This document shows positions 16,214 to 24,240 of a stretch of 64,000 bases of DNA, in pieces. Origin of the DNA: an uncultured Planctomycetota bacterium (GTDB taxonomy: Bacteria > Planctomycetota > Brocadiia > CAIUPP01); assembly GCA_903901045.1 (NCBI GenBank), contig CAIUPP010000068.1, forward strand, positions 26,751 through 90,750, written 5' to 3'. Every line of letters starts with the position of its first letter. The first letter of the stretch is position 1. Made by a program: the position numbers and the translations under genes. The notes under the pieces are model-generated. The model searched no databases. It was given only the letters and a program-made list of their open reading frames with translations, and had not been told where the DNA came from.

Positions 16214-17928
16214 TGGACAAAAAGAAGGTGTCATTTTACGTCCGCGTCTCCACGGACGCACAGGTGAACAGAAGTCCTTCTATTGTGAATCAGCGGCAAA
16301 AACTGGAACAGGAGTTGAAGTATCGAAATGACCGCCGGCATGAGAACGAGGCGGAGTGGGTTCTCGCCGAGATATTTCAGGACAGGGGGCGCAGCGGGAA
16401 GGACACTGACCGGCCAGGTCTGCACCAACTTCGCGCCGCGATCCGTGAGCGCAAAGTTGACGTTGTGATGGTGACGGAACTAAGCCGCATCAGTCGGTCA
16501 TTGAAGGACGCCTGCGAACTGTGCGAGGAGTTCAAGGCCGCGAACGTTGACTTCATCTGCCTTAGAGAGCGATTTGACACAACTGACCCGGCTGGCAAGC
16601 TCTTTTTCCAGATTGCTTCGGCCTTCGCTGAGTTCGAGCGAGAACGGTTGATCGAGCGAACGCGCGCCGGTGTGCTGCAAATGCGGTTGCGCGGGGAGTG
16701 GTTTGGACGCCGCATTCTTGGCTATAGGCCGACCAAGGGAGCGGAAGGCCGCGTGGTACTCGTGAAAGAAGAAGCCTCCGTGGTAAAACTTGCCTTTGAC
16801 TTGTACGAGGAGTTGGGTAGCCTACAAGCCGTCGCGGATGATCTGAACCGCAGAGGGTATCGCACACAGAACTTCGAGCGTAGGACATGGGACAGCGACC
16901 AGAACGCTGAACGGGTGCAGCACCACGGCAACACCCCATTCTCGAAAGAGAACATCCGGGGCATTCTCTCGTCTCTCCGCTATACGGGGTTCGACGAAAT
17001 CAATCCTGAGAACGAAGGCAAACCTGATCTCGACGGAGCAAAACTGGAAGACCGCTATTATCTCGTAACCGGCAAATGGCCTGCCATCATCTCGCGGAGA
17101 CAGTTCGACCATGTCCAAGAGTTGATCCGTGCGAACAGAGAAACGGGACACAACCAGCAGAAGGAACGTTTCGTCAACTATCTCCTTCAGGGTCGCGTGT
17201 TCTGCGCGCGCTGCGGCGCGCGGGCATTCCAAGGGGCCGGGACGAGTAAGGGCATTGAGAAGGCAACAGGGAAGAACCGACTTCACGGCTACTATCATCT
17301 GAGGTGCGGATGCTTCAAGGGTAACGGACGGCAGAAAACCTACGGTATCCCCTCCGCCGGTCTCGAAACTGCCGTTCTGAAACGGATGGAACAACTTGCG
17401 GCGTCACCGGAACTGATGGACGCCATTTTCGCCGACGCACGGGCGCATCTGGGCGGCGAGGAGAGTAAGCGGCATGGTCAGATTGTCTCGCTCCAAAAAG
17501 AAGTTGACCGACTCGGAAAGGACATTTCCGGGGTCATTCGCCAGATGGCCAGCTTGTCCGATGACGAGGTGCGGAATACTGTTCAAGCTGAAATCCGCAA
17601 GATGGAGGAGGAGCGTTCGCGGAAAACGGCAGAGTTGGAAAGGCTTAGGTCCTCGCCGTCGCCAACACTCGCGCCACGTGATGAACTTGCGCGGACATTC
17701 GGAAGCTTGGGAGATGCGCTGAAGTGTTTATCCTCGGCTCAACAGCGGGACCTACTCCGTCTTGTAGTGAACAGAATCGAAGTGGACAGGATGGAAATCA
17801 GAATAGGCTTGAACGTTGCTCTTACTGCCCCACTGCCTGACCCGAACAAACTCCCCCTTCGCGGGGAGTTTGTTCGGCGGCCTGATTGGCTCCTCGGTGA
17901 GGACTTGAACCTCAAACCTAGTGGTTAA
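16213..17928 (+). CDS. Large serine recombinase
   Basis: A 571-aa recombinase. The resolvase catalytic domain spans residues about 5-155, with Ser13 in YVRVSTDAQ and the Arg motif ELSRISRS. A Recombinase domain follows (about 180-290), then a zinc ribbon (FCARCGARAF ... HLRCGC, about 335-380) and a coiled coil (about 415-480). This is the architecture of large serine integrases. The last ~30 codons run through a strong hairpin (17842-17877) and 38 bases into the antisense of tRNA-Asn, giving the tail GEDLNLKPSG, a string typical of tRNA antisense translation. The native C-terminus may therefore end earlier in other integration contexts. Third gene of the HTH operon. Confidence 0.95.
   Translation: MDKKKVSFYVRVSTDAQVNRSPSIVNQRQKLEQELKYRNDRRHENEAEWVLAEIFQDRGRSGKDTDRPGLHQLRAAIRERKVDVVMVTELSRISRSLKDACELCEEFKAANVDFICLRERFDTTDPAGKLFFQIASAFAEFERERLIERTRAGVLQMRLRGEWFGRRILGYRPTKGAEGRVVLVKEEASVVKLAFDLYEELGSLQAVADDLNRRGYRTQNFERRTWDSDQNAERVQHHGNTPFSKENIRGILSSLRYTGFDEINPENEGKPDLDGAKLEDRYYLVTGKWPAIISRRQFDHVQELIRANRETGHNQQKERFVNYLLQGRVFCARCGARAFQGAGTSKGIEKATGKNRLHGYYHLRCGCFKGNGRQKTYGIPSAGLETAVLKRMEQLAASPELMDAIFADARAHLGGEESKRHGQIVSLQKEVDRLGKDISGVIRQMASLSDDEVRNTVQAEIRKMEEERSRKTAELERLRSSPSPTLAPRDELARTFGSLGDALKCLSSAQQRDLLRLVVNRIEVDRMEIRIGLNVALTAPLPDPNKLPLRGEFVRRPDWLLGEDLNLKPSG
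17842..17877. terminator. Perfect 15-bp hairpin next to the tRNA-Asn 3' end
   Basis: Arms CCGAACAAACTCCCC (17842-17856) and GGGGAGTTTGTTCGG (17863-17877), loop of six bases. It lies 14 bases beyond the tRNA 3' end on the minus strand and inside the end of the recombinase reading frame. It may terminate tRNA transcription or serve the recombinase transcript; no long T tract follows on either strand. Confidence 0.6.
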
Positions 17929-17961
17929 CAGCCACCCGCTCTACCATTGAGCTACCGAGGA
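17891..17961 (-). tRNA. tRNA-Asn (anticodon GTT)
   Basis: A complete 71-nt cloverleaf read on the minus strand: acceptor TCCTCGG/CCGAGGA, D arm GCTC-AATGGTA-GAGC, anticodon arm GGTGG-CTGTTAA-CCACT with anticodon GTT, T arm TGAGG-TTCAAGT-CCTCA. CCA is not encoded. Its 3' half is the junction of the genomic island to the left. A TTGACA-like box on the minus strand (18017-18022) might be its -35, without a clear -10. Confidence 0.95.
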
Positions 17962-18234
17962 ATCTATTTGTCTTTCCGCATGCAGCCGCATCTGCACGAC
18001 TGCGACGGACGCTGCTTGTCAAAGGAAGTTTACCAGCACGGGGCCTCTTTTTCAACCATACCCGGCTTCGCGCGCGCTCCCATTCGGCGCCGCCGCATGC
18101 GCTCCACACCTGCCGGGCGTCCTCGGCGCCCACGCGTCGCGCGACCGCGCTGGCGGCGCGCTGGACTTGGGCGGAGGGTTGTGTATGATGTCGGAAGCGA
18201 GGCGGGCGTTGCGGCATTGAATACAGGGACACCT
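17962..18234. other. Non-coding gap between tRNA-Asn and next gene
   Basis: About 270 bases. It must contain the tRNA promoter (minus) and that of the gene at 18235 (plus). A TATGAT box is seen at about 18184 without a good -35. The open frame running through it has no coding character. Confidence 0.5.
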
Positions 18235-19338
18235 ATGAATGCGGAAATCATCTATCTGTACGCCTTTGACATTGCCCAGGAGGCGGACCTTCAGAAGATC
18301 GAGGCGATGCTGAGGGGCTCGGCGGAGCGGTACGAGTTCGGCCGATTGAAGGACGCGCCGCGCAGTTTCCCGATGTACCGGCCTCTCTCCATCCGGCTCG
18401 ACGCGATGACTGCGAAGGGGGTGGCGGGGCCGATGAAGCTCTTCGCGTCGGTGAAGCTTTTCGCCATCGGCGCGATGTCCATCAAGGTGCGCATGCCCGT
18501 CGTCTGCGATCAGCTTTCCGAATTGCAGAAATACCACGATGCGGTGATGGAGGATGGGGCGACGCTGGATCAACGGGTTTTTGAGATTGCGCGCCGGACT
18601 TTCGACAACATCCTCCCAGCGCTGGATACGCCGGTGGACAAGCTCCAGCCGCCCGAGGGGTACACCGTTTTTTGCATCAGCGCGCCGCCGGGAAAGGCTG
18701 CGGAGACCGACAGCGAGCTGTGGCTCCGTTCGCACGAGCGCGAGGTCGCGGGGTTGCTGGTCGGCGAGGCAGATCCCGCCCGCCTCAGCAATCAGGAGGT
18801 CCAGGATACCACCCGCTGCTGCTACTCGTACTACAAGCGCGATCTGGCGGTGATCGACTGGGATGCGGCGCTGCTGATCGACGCGCCGGAGGAGTACAAC
18901 GATACGCTCTACGTCATCGAGGCCGCGAACCTGCAACTGGAGGAGTTGCGGGTGTACGACACCCGGCTCGATCAGGCGCTGGACAAGGCGTATGACGACG
19001 TGGAGCGCGCCGCGCGTCCGCTGGTCTTCAGCGGCCGGCAGCGCGTGCTGGATGAGTTGCGCGCCATCCGCATGGATATTACCAAGGTCGCCGACGAGAT
19101 ATCGAACATCACCAAGTTCTTCGGCGACTGGCACCTGGCGCGCGTCTATATGGGCTGCGCCACGCGGTTCCATCTGGCGGAGTGGGAGAATATGGTCAGT
19201 TCCAAGCTGCGAGCGCTGGACAATCTCTACACGATGCTCCAGCAGGACAGCGCCAGCCGCGCGATGATTCTGCTCGACCTGGCGATTGTGGGGCTGTTCG
19301 TCCTGGACCTTATCATCATTCTGATCGGCACGCGGTGA
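18235..19338 (+). CDS. Conserved-type protein with C-terminal membrane anchor, unknown
   Basis: The ATG at 18235 (MNAEIIYLYAFDIAQEADL) is chosen over an upstream frame opening because the sequence before it is not protein-like. The 367-aa protein is soluble and mixed alpha/beta for about 345 residues, with a helical region (EAANLQLEELRVYDTRLDQA) and a C-terminal hydrophobic helix (about 344-364, LDLAIVGLFVLDLIIILIG). It would be tail-anchored, facing the cytosol. The helical part and the tail anchor recall the RMD1/DUF155 arrangement, but the match is too weak to name it. First gene right of the island. Confidence 0.75.
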   Translation: MNAEIIYLYAFDIAQEADLQKIEAMLRGSAERYEFGRLKDAPRSFPMYRPLSIRLDAMTAKGVAGPMKLFASVKLFAIGAMSIKVRMPVVCDQLSELQKYHDAVMEDGATLDQRVFEIARRTFDNILPALDTPVDKLQPPEGYTVFCISAPPGKAAETDSELWLRSHEREVAGLLVGEADPARLSNQEVQDTTRCCYSYYKRDLAVIDWDAALLIDAPEEYNDTLYVIEAANLQLEELRVYDTRLDQALDKAYDDVERAARPLVFSGRQRVLDELRAIRMDITKVADEISNITKFFGDWHLARVYMGCATRFHLAEWENMVSSKLRALDNLYTMLQQDSASRAMILLDLAIVGLFVLDLIIILIGTR

Positions 19339-19353
19339 GGGGGTTGCCGCACG

Positions 19354-20211
19354 CTACGCCTTGCGCTTGAGGCGGCTGAGCGAGCGTTCGATCTGGCAGC
19401 GAATCTCCTCATCGGTATGCAGCGGCTGGGTGGGGTTTGGAACCGCGCGCGTGCTCCCCTCGGGCAATTCCATATGCACCGCGCCGTAACCGGCCGGCTC
19501 GGAGCTGCCGGAGAGGTGGTCGGCGTATGCATCCCCCGAGGAGTAGTGCCAGAACTCGTAGGGATAGGCGACGAATCCATGGCGCGCCATGAGGGCGCTG
19601 ATCTCCTTGCGATTCTCCCGCGCTTCCCGGGAGGGGAAGGGGGAGTTCATCGGGGTCAGTTCCGACATTTCCAGGTAGGGCGCGCCGCGATCGACCTCCG
19701 CGCCGCCATCCCGGCGCAGCACGGAGATATCCAGCGCGCTGCCGGACATGTGGGTGCCGACCTTCGGGCACGTGGCCACCAGCGCGGAGACGCGCCGCAG
19801 CATCTCCTGGACGGTGGGGGGGCGGCCTTTGAGCTCCCAGAGCATGCGGGTCAGGATGACGTCAAATACGTACTCCTGCACGGCCAGGCGCTTCTGAGTT
19901 TCCACGGTGCGGTACGCGTCCTCCACTTTGAGCAGCCATCCCCGGCGATTCATGTCGCGCGCAATGTCCAGGAACGGGGCGATCAGCCCCTTGCGGAGGT
20001 AGAAGAGCCGCTTCGACCCCGCGGGGGCGGGGCGCTCGGAGAAGAGCACTTCCACATCGGCATTGCGCGCCGCCTCGGCGAGCGACGCCATCGGTTCGCC
20101 GCATTCGTTGACGGGCAGGAGGGCCACCTTCTGCATGAACAGAAAGGCCGCATCCATCTGCTCGGCCCAGAAAAGCCGGCGCGCTTCGTCGTCAGCCCTG
20201 CGATTTTGCAT
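19354..20211 (-). CDS. VanX-like D-alanyl-D-alanine dipeptidase (M15 family)
   Basis: The 285-aa protein starts at the ATG at 20211 with GAAGGG upstream; a TTG eight codons earlier is less likely. Zinc peptidase motifs of M15D are present: the Arg/Tyr motif EDAYRTVETQKR, VGTHMSGSALDISVL (zinc His and Asp), and EFWHYSSGD (catalytic Glu and zinc His, EWWH-like). The family cleaves D-Ala-D-Ala, serving peptidoglycan dipeptide recycling or glycopeptide resistance. No signal peptide is seen, so it is cytoplasmic. No VanH, VanA or VanS gene is next to it, so recycling is the more modest reading. Confidence 0.88.
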   Translation of the reverse strand: MQNRRADDEARRLFWAEQMDAAFLFMQKVALLPVNECGEPMASLAEAARNADVEVLFSERPAPAGSKRLFYLRKGLIAPFLDIARDMNRRGWLLKVEDAYRTVETQKRLAVQEYVFDVILTRMLWELKGRPPTVQEMLRRVSALVATCPKVGTHMSGSALDISVLRRDGGAEVDRGAPYLEMSELTPMNSPFPSREARENRKEISALMARHGFVAYPYEFWHYSSGDAYADHLSGSSEPAGYGAVHMELPEGSTRAVPNPTQPLHTDEEIRCQIERSLSRLKRKA

Positions 20212-20334
20212 TTGGGACGGCCCTTCACTGAACAACGGTTCTTATTCTTTCCGCGCAACACTCAGGAATATCATACAACCTCCACCGCCATATCTCCACG
20301 CGGCGGCGTTGCGCTTGCGCGGGAATCACGAGAG

Positions 20335-21132
20335 CTACTTCGGCGCGCCGATGGAATTCAGGTAGGCCAATTGCTTCCGGTGCAGTTCCTCAAAATGCCC
20401 GGGACCGTTGAACTCCGCTTCGAACCCCAGCGCTTCTTTCGCATGGGTGGGGTCACAGTAGACCGGAGTTCCCTGAGACACGACGTGCAGGACATCATGG
20501 CTGATGCGCCGGTCCTCCAGCGCCATGCGGAAAGCGCGCGCCACGTCGCGCACGTCCACCTGGCTCTGCCTGTAGTCCCCCTCCAAGTTGCGAATCCGGA
20601 GATGCGGGCAGACGGTGCCCAGCCGCAGCGCGAGGGTCTTCACGCCGTGCTTATGCGTGAACTCGCGGAGCAACTGCTCGGCAAGCCACTTGCTGGTGTC
20701 GTAGCTCGCGCCCACGTGGGGAGGCGTCTGCTCGGTCACCGTCTCGTTGGGCCGGGGACCGTTGACCGAGACCGTGCTGGCGTACACGAACTTGGAGACG
20801 TGGCGCGCCGCACAGGCTTTGAGAAGGCAGAAAGGTCCGGCGACGTTGACGGTGAACTGGGGCGTTGCTTCATAGACTGTCGTCAGGGCCGCATAGACGA
20901 CGGCATCCATCCCCTCCAGCATCGCTTCGGCGGCTCCGGGGTTGGTTGCGTCCTGATAGAGCCACTCCGAATCGGGGAGCGTCGGGTCATAACCGAAGAG
21001 TTCTAGCGCGAGCGTCATGTCGTGGCATGGGGGCGCGATGTCCACGCAGCGGACGCGGTGGCCGTGGGTTGCCAGATCCTTGTGAACCGCAATGCCGACC
21101 GTGCCGGCGGCGCCGACCAGAAGCACATTCAT
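20335..21132 (-). CDS. NAD-dependent epimerase/dehydratase (extended SDR)
   Basis: A 265-aa enzyme with a Rossmann GAAGTVG at residues 7-13, the Asp of DIAP for NAD preference, the ST...YxxxK centre (STVSVNG, Tyr144 and Lys148 in YDTSK) and a DVRDVARAF segment typical of nucleotide-sugar or sugar-acid dehydrogenases and epimerases. The substrate cannot be told; relatives include uronate dehydrogenase and UDP-glucose epimerase-like enzymes. It is shorter than typical UDP-sugar epimerases (about 310-340 aa), closer to uronate dehydrogenases (about 265 aa). It lies upstream of, and in the same direction as, the dipeptidase, 123 bp apart. Confidence 0.88.
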   Translation of the reverse strand: MNVLLVGAAGTVGIAVHKDLATHGHRVRCVDIAPPCHDMTLALELFGYDPTLPDSEWLYQDATNPGAAEAMLEGMDAVVYAALTTVYEATPQFTVNVAGPFCLLKACAARHVSKFVYASTVSVNGPRPNETVTEQTPPHVGASYDTSKWLAEQLLREFTHKHGVKTLALRLGTVCPHLRIRNLEGDYRQSQVDVRDVARAFRMALEDRRISHDVLHVVSQGTPVYCDPTHAKEALGFEAEFNGPGHFEELHRKQLAYLNSIGAPK

Positions 21133-21289
21133 AATACTCTCCGCTGCTTGCCGGGCAGCGGCCGCATGTTGCGAATGACCCGGGACTCATGCCGCTGCCT
21201 GTGAAGCTATTGTACTCTCCGGCTATTGCACTGCAAGCGTCCTGTATACGCTCTGTGCGCCGTCTGACCCACGTGCGCGGATTCGTGAC

Positions 21290-21318
21290 TTGGCGAAACG
21301 GCCGAAGGAAGATAAAAT
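21290..21318 (+). promoter_or_regulatory. Probable promoter of the malic enzyme gene
   Basis: TTGGCG at 21290-21295 and TAAAAT at 21313-21318 are 17 bases apart. The resulting leader of about 150 bases contains the long hairpin at 21408-21440. Confidence 0.5.
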
Positions 21319-21407
21319 GATTGGATTGTTGCCCTTCCAGCCGCGAGCCGGTTTTCATCCGGACTTCCGGGCGGAGTGCATTTCGCCCTGTCATAGCGCA
21401 AGGGGGC

Positions 21408-21440
21408 GACACAAGACTTTCCATTGGAAAGTATGGTGTC
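21408..21440 (+). repeat. Long hairpin in the malic enzyme leader
   Basis: GACAC-AAG-ACTTTCCA-T-TGGAAAGT-ATG-GTGTC: 8-bp inner arms, a 3x3 internal loop, 5-bp outer arms, flanked by G-rich and C-rich runs that extend the stem. It ends 32 bases before the start codon. It could be a REP-like intergenic element or a leader control structure. Confidence 0.7.
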
Positions 21441-21472
21441 CCCACCCTGCCGAAGAGAGAAAGGTGTGACTC

Positions 21473-22930
21473 ATGGCCGTGACTCCCGGACCTAGCCCAA
21501 GTTACAGCGTCGTGCTTCGCGTGGAATTTCCCTCCGTCCCCGGTTTTCTGGGACGGATTATGACGGTGATCGGCAAGACGGGGGCCAAGATCGATTCGGT
21601 GGACATCGTCAGCTTGAAGAGCGGACGGCGCACGAGGGATATCTGCGTCTACTGCGCCAGCCCCGAGCATGCCGACATCGTCGTCAAGAAGACCTCGGCC
21701 ATTCCGCGGCTGAAGGTCGTGGATGTCTCGGACCGCACCTTCATGCTGCACAAGGGGGGGAAGATTGAGGTCACGAGCCGCATCTCCATGGACAACCGCG
21801 ACGCGCTGGCGATGGTGTACACCCCCGGCGTCGCGCGCGTGAGCGAGGCGATTCACGCCGACCGCGAGAAGGTGTACTCGCTGACGATGAAGGGGCGCAC
21901 GGTGGCTATCGTCACCGACGGCACGGCGGTGCTCGGGCTGGGGGACATCGGCCCCGAGGCCGGGTTGCCGGTGATGGAAGGCAAGGCGATGCTGTTCAAG
22001 GCCTTCGGCAATGTGGACGCTTTCCCGATCTGCCTGGCGACGAAGAAGGTGGATGAGATTGTGGCGATCGTGAAAGCGATCGCGCCGGGATTCGGCGGGA
22101 TCAACCTGGAGGATATCTCCGCGCCACGATGCTTCGAGATCGAGGAGCGGCTGATCAAAGAGCTGGATATCCCCGTCTTCCATGACGACCAGCACGGCAC
22201 GGCGGTGGTGGTGTTTGCGGCGCTGACCAACGCGCTGAAGATCGTCGGCAAGGATATGCGGAAGATGCATATCGTCATCAACGGCATCGGGGCCGCCGGG
22301 ATGGCCACGACGCGCCTGCTGATGGAGTGCGGATGCAGCCACATCATCGGCTGCGACACGGCGGGGGCGATTTATGAGGGGCGCAAGGAGAATATGAACC
22401 CGACGAAGGAGTGGTTCGCGCAGCACACCAACCCGCGCCGGCTGAGCGGCTCGCTCAGGCAGGTGCTCAAGGGGGCGGATGTGTTCCTGGGCGTCTCGGG
22501 GCCGAACCTGCTGAAGAGGCGGGACATTCGGACGATGGGCAAGAACCCGATCGTTTTCGCGCTGGCCAATCCCACGCCGGAGATTCTGCCGGAGGAGGCC
22601 GGGAAGTACGCGCGCATTATGGCGACGGGCCGCAGCGATTATCCGAACCAGATCAACAACGTGCTCTGCTTCCCGGGGCTCTTCCGCGGCGCGCTCGACT
22701 GCGGCGCGACGAAGATCACCCTGAAGATGAAGCTGGCGGCGGCGCAGGCGATTGCCGGGATGGTGCCCGCGGCGGAGATGAATGAGGAGTACATCATCCC
22801 ATCGGTCTTCAACGACCTGGTTGCGCCGGTGGTTTCGGGAGCGGTCGCCCGCGCGGCGCGCGAAGAGGGCGTCATTCGCCCGAATTGGCGCAACACCACC
22901 GCGCTCCTGGGGCGCTCGCGGGAGCGGTAG
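21473..22930 (+). CDS. NAD-type malic enzyme with N-terminal ACT domain
   Basis: A 485-aa enzyme converting malate to pyruvate and CO2 with NAD(P) reduction. The N-terminal ACT domain (about residues 9-85, SYSVVLRVEFPSVPGFLGRI) is a regulatory amino-acid-binding module found on a subset of bacterial malic enzymes. The catalytic part has YTPGVA, the Lys-containing segment GLPVMEGKAMLFK, the metal-binding EDIS and FHDDQHGTA, and the Rossmann GIGAAGMA. Downstream motifs (FALANPTPE, NQINNVLCFPG) are intact. SD AGAGAAAGG is just upstream. It links the C4 pool, which the DctPQM transporter elsewhere in the window could feed, to pyruvate. Confidence 0.95.
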   Translation: MAVTPGPSPSYSVVLRVEFPSVPGFLGRIMTVIGKTGAKIDSVDIVSLKSGRRTRDICVYCASPEHADIVVKKTSAIPRLKVVDVSDRTFMLHKGGKIEVTSRISMDNRDALAMVYTPGVARVSEAIHADREKVYSLTMKGRTVAIVTDGTAVLGLGDIGPEAGLPVMEGKAMLFKAFGNVDAFPICLATKKVDEIVAIVKAIAPGFGGINLEDISAPRCFEIEERLIKELDIPVFHDDQHGTAVVVFAALTNALKIVGKDMRKMHIVINGIGAAGMATTRLLMECGCSHIIGCDTAGAIYEGRKENMNPTKEWFAQHTNPRRLSGSLRQVLKGADVFLGVSGPNLLKRRDIRTMGKNPIVFALANPTPEILPEEAGKYARIMATGRSDYPNQINNVLCFPGLFRGALDCGATKITLKMKLAAAQAIAGMVPAAEMNEEYIIPSVFNDLVAPVVSGAVARAAREEGVIRPNWRNTTALLGRSRER

Positions 22931-22954
22931 AGCGGAGAGTTCCCCGCCGGCGGG

Positions 22955-22984
22955 TTGACAGCGTTCGGTTGCAGCGTTTACCAT
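22955..22984 (+). promoter_or_regulatory. Probable promoter of the alpha/beta hydrolase gene
   Basis: TTGACA at 22955-22960 and TACCAT at 22979-22984, spacer 18, 45 bases before the start codon at 23029. Confidence 0.5.
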
Positions 22985-23028
22985 CCCCGGGGTGGAGCGG
23001 CGCGTTTCCGGCGAAAGGAGATCGGCTG

Positions 23029-24195
23029 ATGCACAGCGGACGCTTCGCGGCGCTGGGCATTCTGGCCGCGCTCCTGGCGGGAAGCGGCGCGGCAATCACT
23101 GCGGAACCGGAGAAGATCATGGAAAGCGTGGAGAGCTACCAGAACAGCTTTGACGGCACGGGGCCGCTGCTGGCCACCGTCTCCTTCGACGCGACGAAGC
23201 AGCGCATGCCGATGATTGTCTTCATGCACGGCTTCAGCGGCGATAAGAACGCCGTGCTGCCGGACGTCCGGCAGTTCGCGCGCAAGGGAGTTTTCGCCGT
23301 GGCGCCCGATATGCGCGGGCGCGGCGGCTCCGCCGGCAAGCCCGATTGCGGCGGCATGGAGATCCTCGATATCGCGATGGCGGTGCGCCACTGCCTCCAG
23401 AAATATCCCGACCGGATCGACCCCGACAATATCTCCCTCTGGGGCTACAGCGGCGGGGGAGGCAACGGCTTTGCCTGCGCGGTGCGGTTCCCCGACCTGT
23501 TCAACCAGATCGCCATCTTCTTCGGCATCAGCGACTACGGCCGCTGGCGCGGCGTTTCGCCGAACTACGCCGCGATGGTGGAGGGATGGGTCGGCGGGAC
23601 GCCGGAGCAGCTTCCCCACGCCTACGCGGCGCGCAACGTGATCCCGGGCGCGGGCAATGACCCGTTCAGCCGCATCCACCTGGTGTGGGACGAGAAAGAG
23701 ACCACCTGCCCGGGCTTCTTCCATACGGACTTCTTCGATGCCGCCCGCGCCGCCGGCTGCACGAACGTCACCCTCCATGAAAGCAAGGCGAGCGACATCC
23801 GGCGCTTCAAGCACGGCTACACCACCGACAATCCCGACCTGAGCTGGTTCGAGGAGACCCTCCTTTTCCCTGAGATTCAGAGCGGGAGCAGGGCGATCCG
23901 CCTCCCGGAGAAGGGGCGATTCCGCGTGCGCGGCTTCATCTGGACGAAACGCTTCGCGCTCGTTCTTGAGAATGCCGCGGGGACGTGCGACCTGGAGTAC
24001 GAGCTGTCGCCGGAGAAGGCGGCGTTCCGCGTCAGCCATCTCGAAGCCGCGACGCCGAAGCTCTCGCTGCTGCTCTTCAGACCGGAGGGCGGGGCCTTCC
24101 TTGCCTCTGCGTGGCTGAACGGCAAAGAAGTTCCCATGAAGCTCACGACCCCGTCGGAGCGCCGCGCCGATCTTTCCGTCGAAGAAGCTCAATAG
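23029..24195 (+). CDS. Secreted alpha/beta hydrolase (dienelactone/acyl-peptidase type)
   Basis: The 388-aa protein has a signal peptide (residues 1-25, ILAALLAGSGAAITA) and a strong SD (AAAGGAG). The alpha/beta hydrolase core shows the oxyanion HGF (residue 67), the nucleophile elbow GYSGGG with Ser141, and a late His in FKHGYTTDNP. The last ~90 residues form an extra beta-rich domain without recognised identity. Esterase or peptidase activity in the periplasm is likely, the exact substrate unknown. It precedes a TIM-barrel gene by 45 bp in the same direction, so a joint carbohydrate-degradation role is plausible. Confidence 0.82.
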   Translation: MHSGRFAALGILAALLAGSGAAITAEPEKIMESVESYQNSFDGTGPLLATVSFDATKQRMPMIVFMHGFSGDKNAVLPDVRQFARKGVFAVAPDMRGRGGSAGKPDCGGMEILDIAMAVRHCLQKYPDRIDPDNISLWGYSGGGGNGFACAVRFPDLFNQIAIFFGISDYGRWRGVSPNYAAMVEGWVGGTPEQLPHAYAARNVIPGAGNDPFSRIHLVWDEKETTCPGFFHTDFFDAARAAGCTNVTLHESKASDIRRFKHGYTTDNPDLSWFEETLLFPEIQSGSRAIRLPEKGRFRVRGFIWTKRFALVLENAAGTCDLEYELSPEKAAFRVSHLEAATPKLSLLLFRPEGGAFLASAWLNGKEVPMKLTTPSERRADLSVEEAQ

Positions 24196-24240
24196 CCGGC
24201 GGTCCCGGCGTCGCAACCGCAGTTCTGATTAGGAGCGATC

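Larger units (their letters stand above)
1..17890. mobile_element. Integrated genomic island, left end outside the window
   Basis: The stretch ends exactly at the 3' end of a tRNA-Asn gene, a classic integration target. It contains a tyrosine recombinase, a large serine recombinase, an HTH regulator, a SymE-like toxin and many defence-type genes. Codon third positions are visibly less GC-rich than in the genes to the right of the tRNA (qualitative impression). A second copy of the tRNA 3' end, which would mark the far boundary, was not found in the window, so the left boundary is unknown. The first 139 bases hold no gene I can support. Confidence 0.65.

Noticed and set aside
17891..17928. Recombinase tail GEDLNLKPSG as a functional domain
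   Set aside because: The string is the well-known antisense translation of a tRNA and reflects the integration site, not a domain.
19417..21006. 529-aa plus-strand frame across the dipeptidase and SDR genes
   Set aside because: Antisense to both enzymes and lacking an SD.
21133..21289. Riboswitch or small RNA upstream of the malic enzyme
   Set aside because: Only a short CCGCTGC/GCAGCGG hairpin is seen, in the leader of the opposite gene; no known riboswitch core.
20987..23095. 702-aa open frame on the minus strand across the malic enzyme gene
   Set aside because: It is antisense to a clear malic enzyme and Arg/His-rich, as expected of a GC-driven shadow frame.
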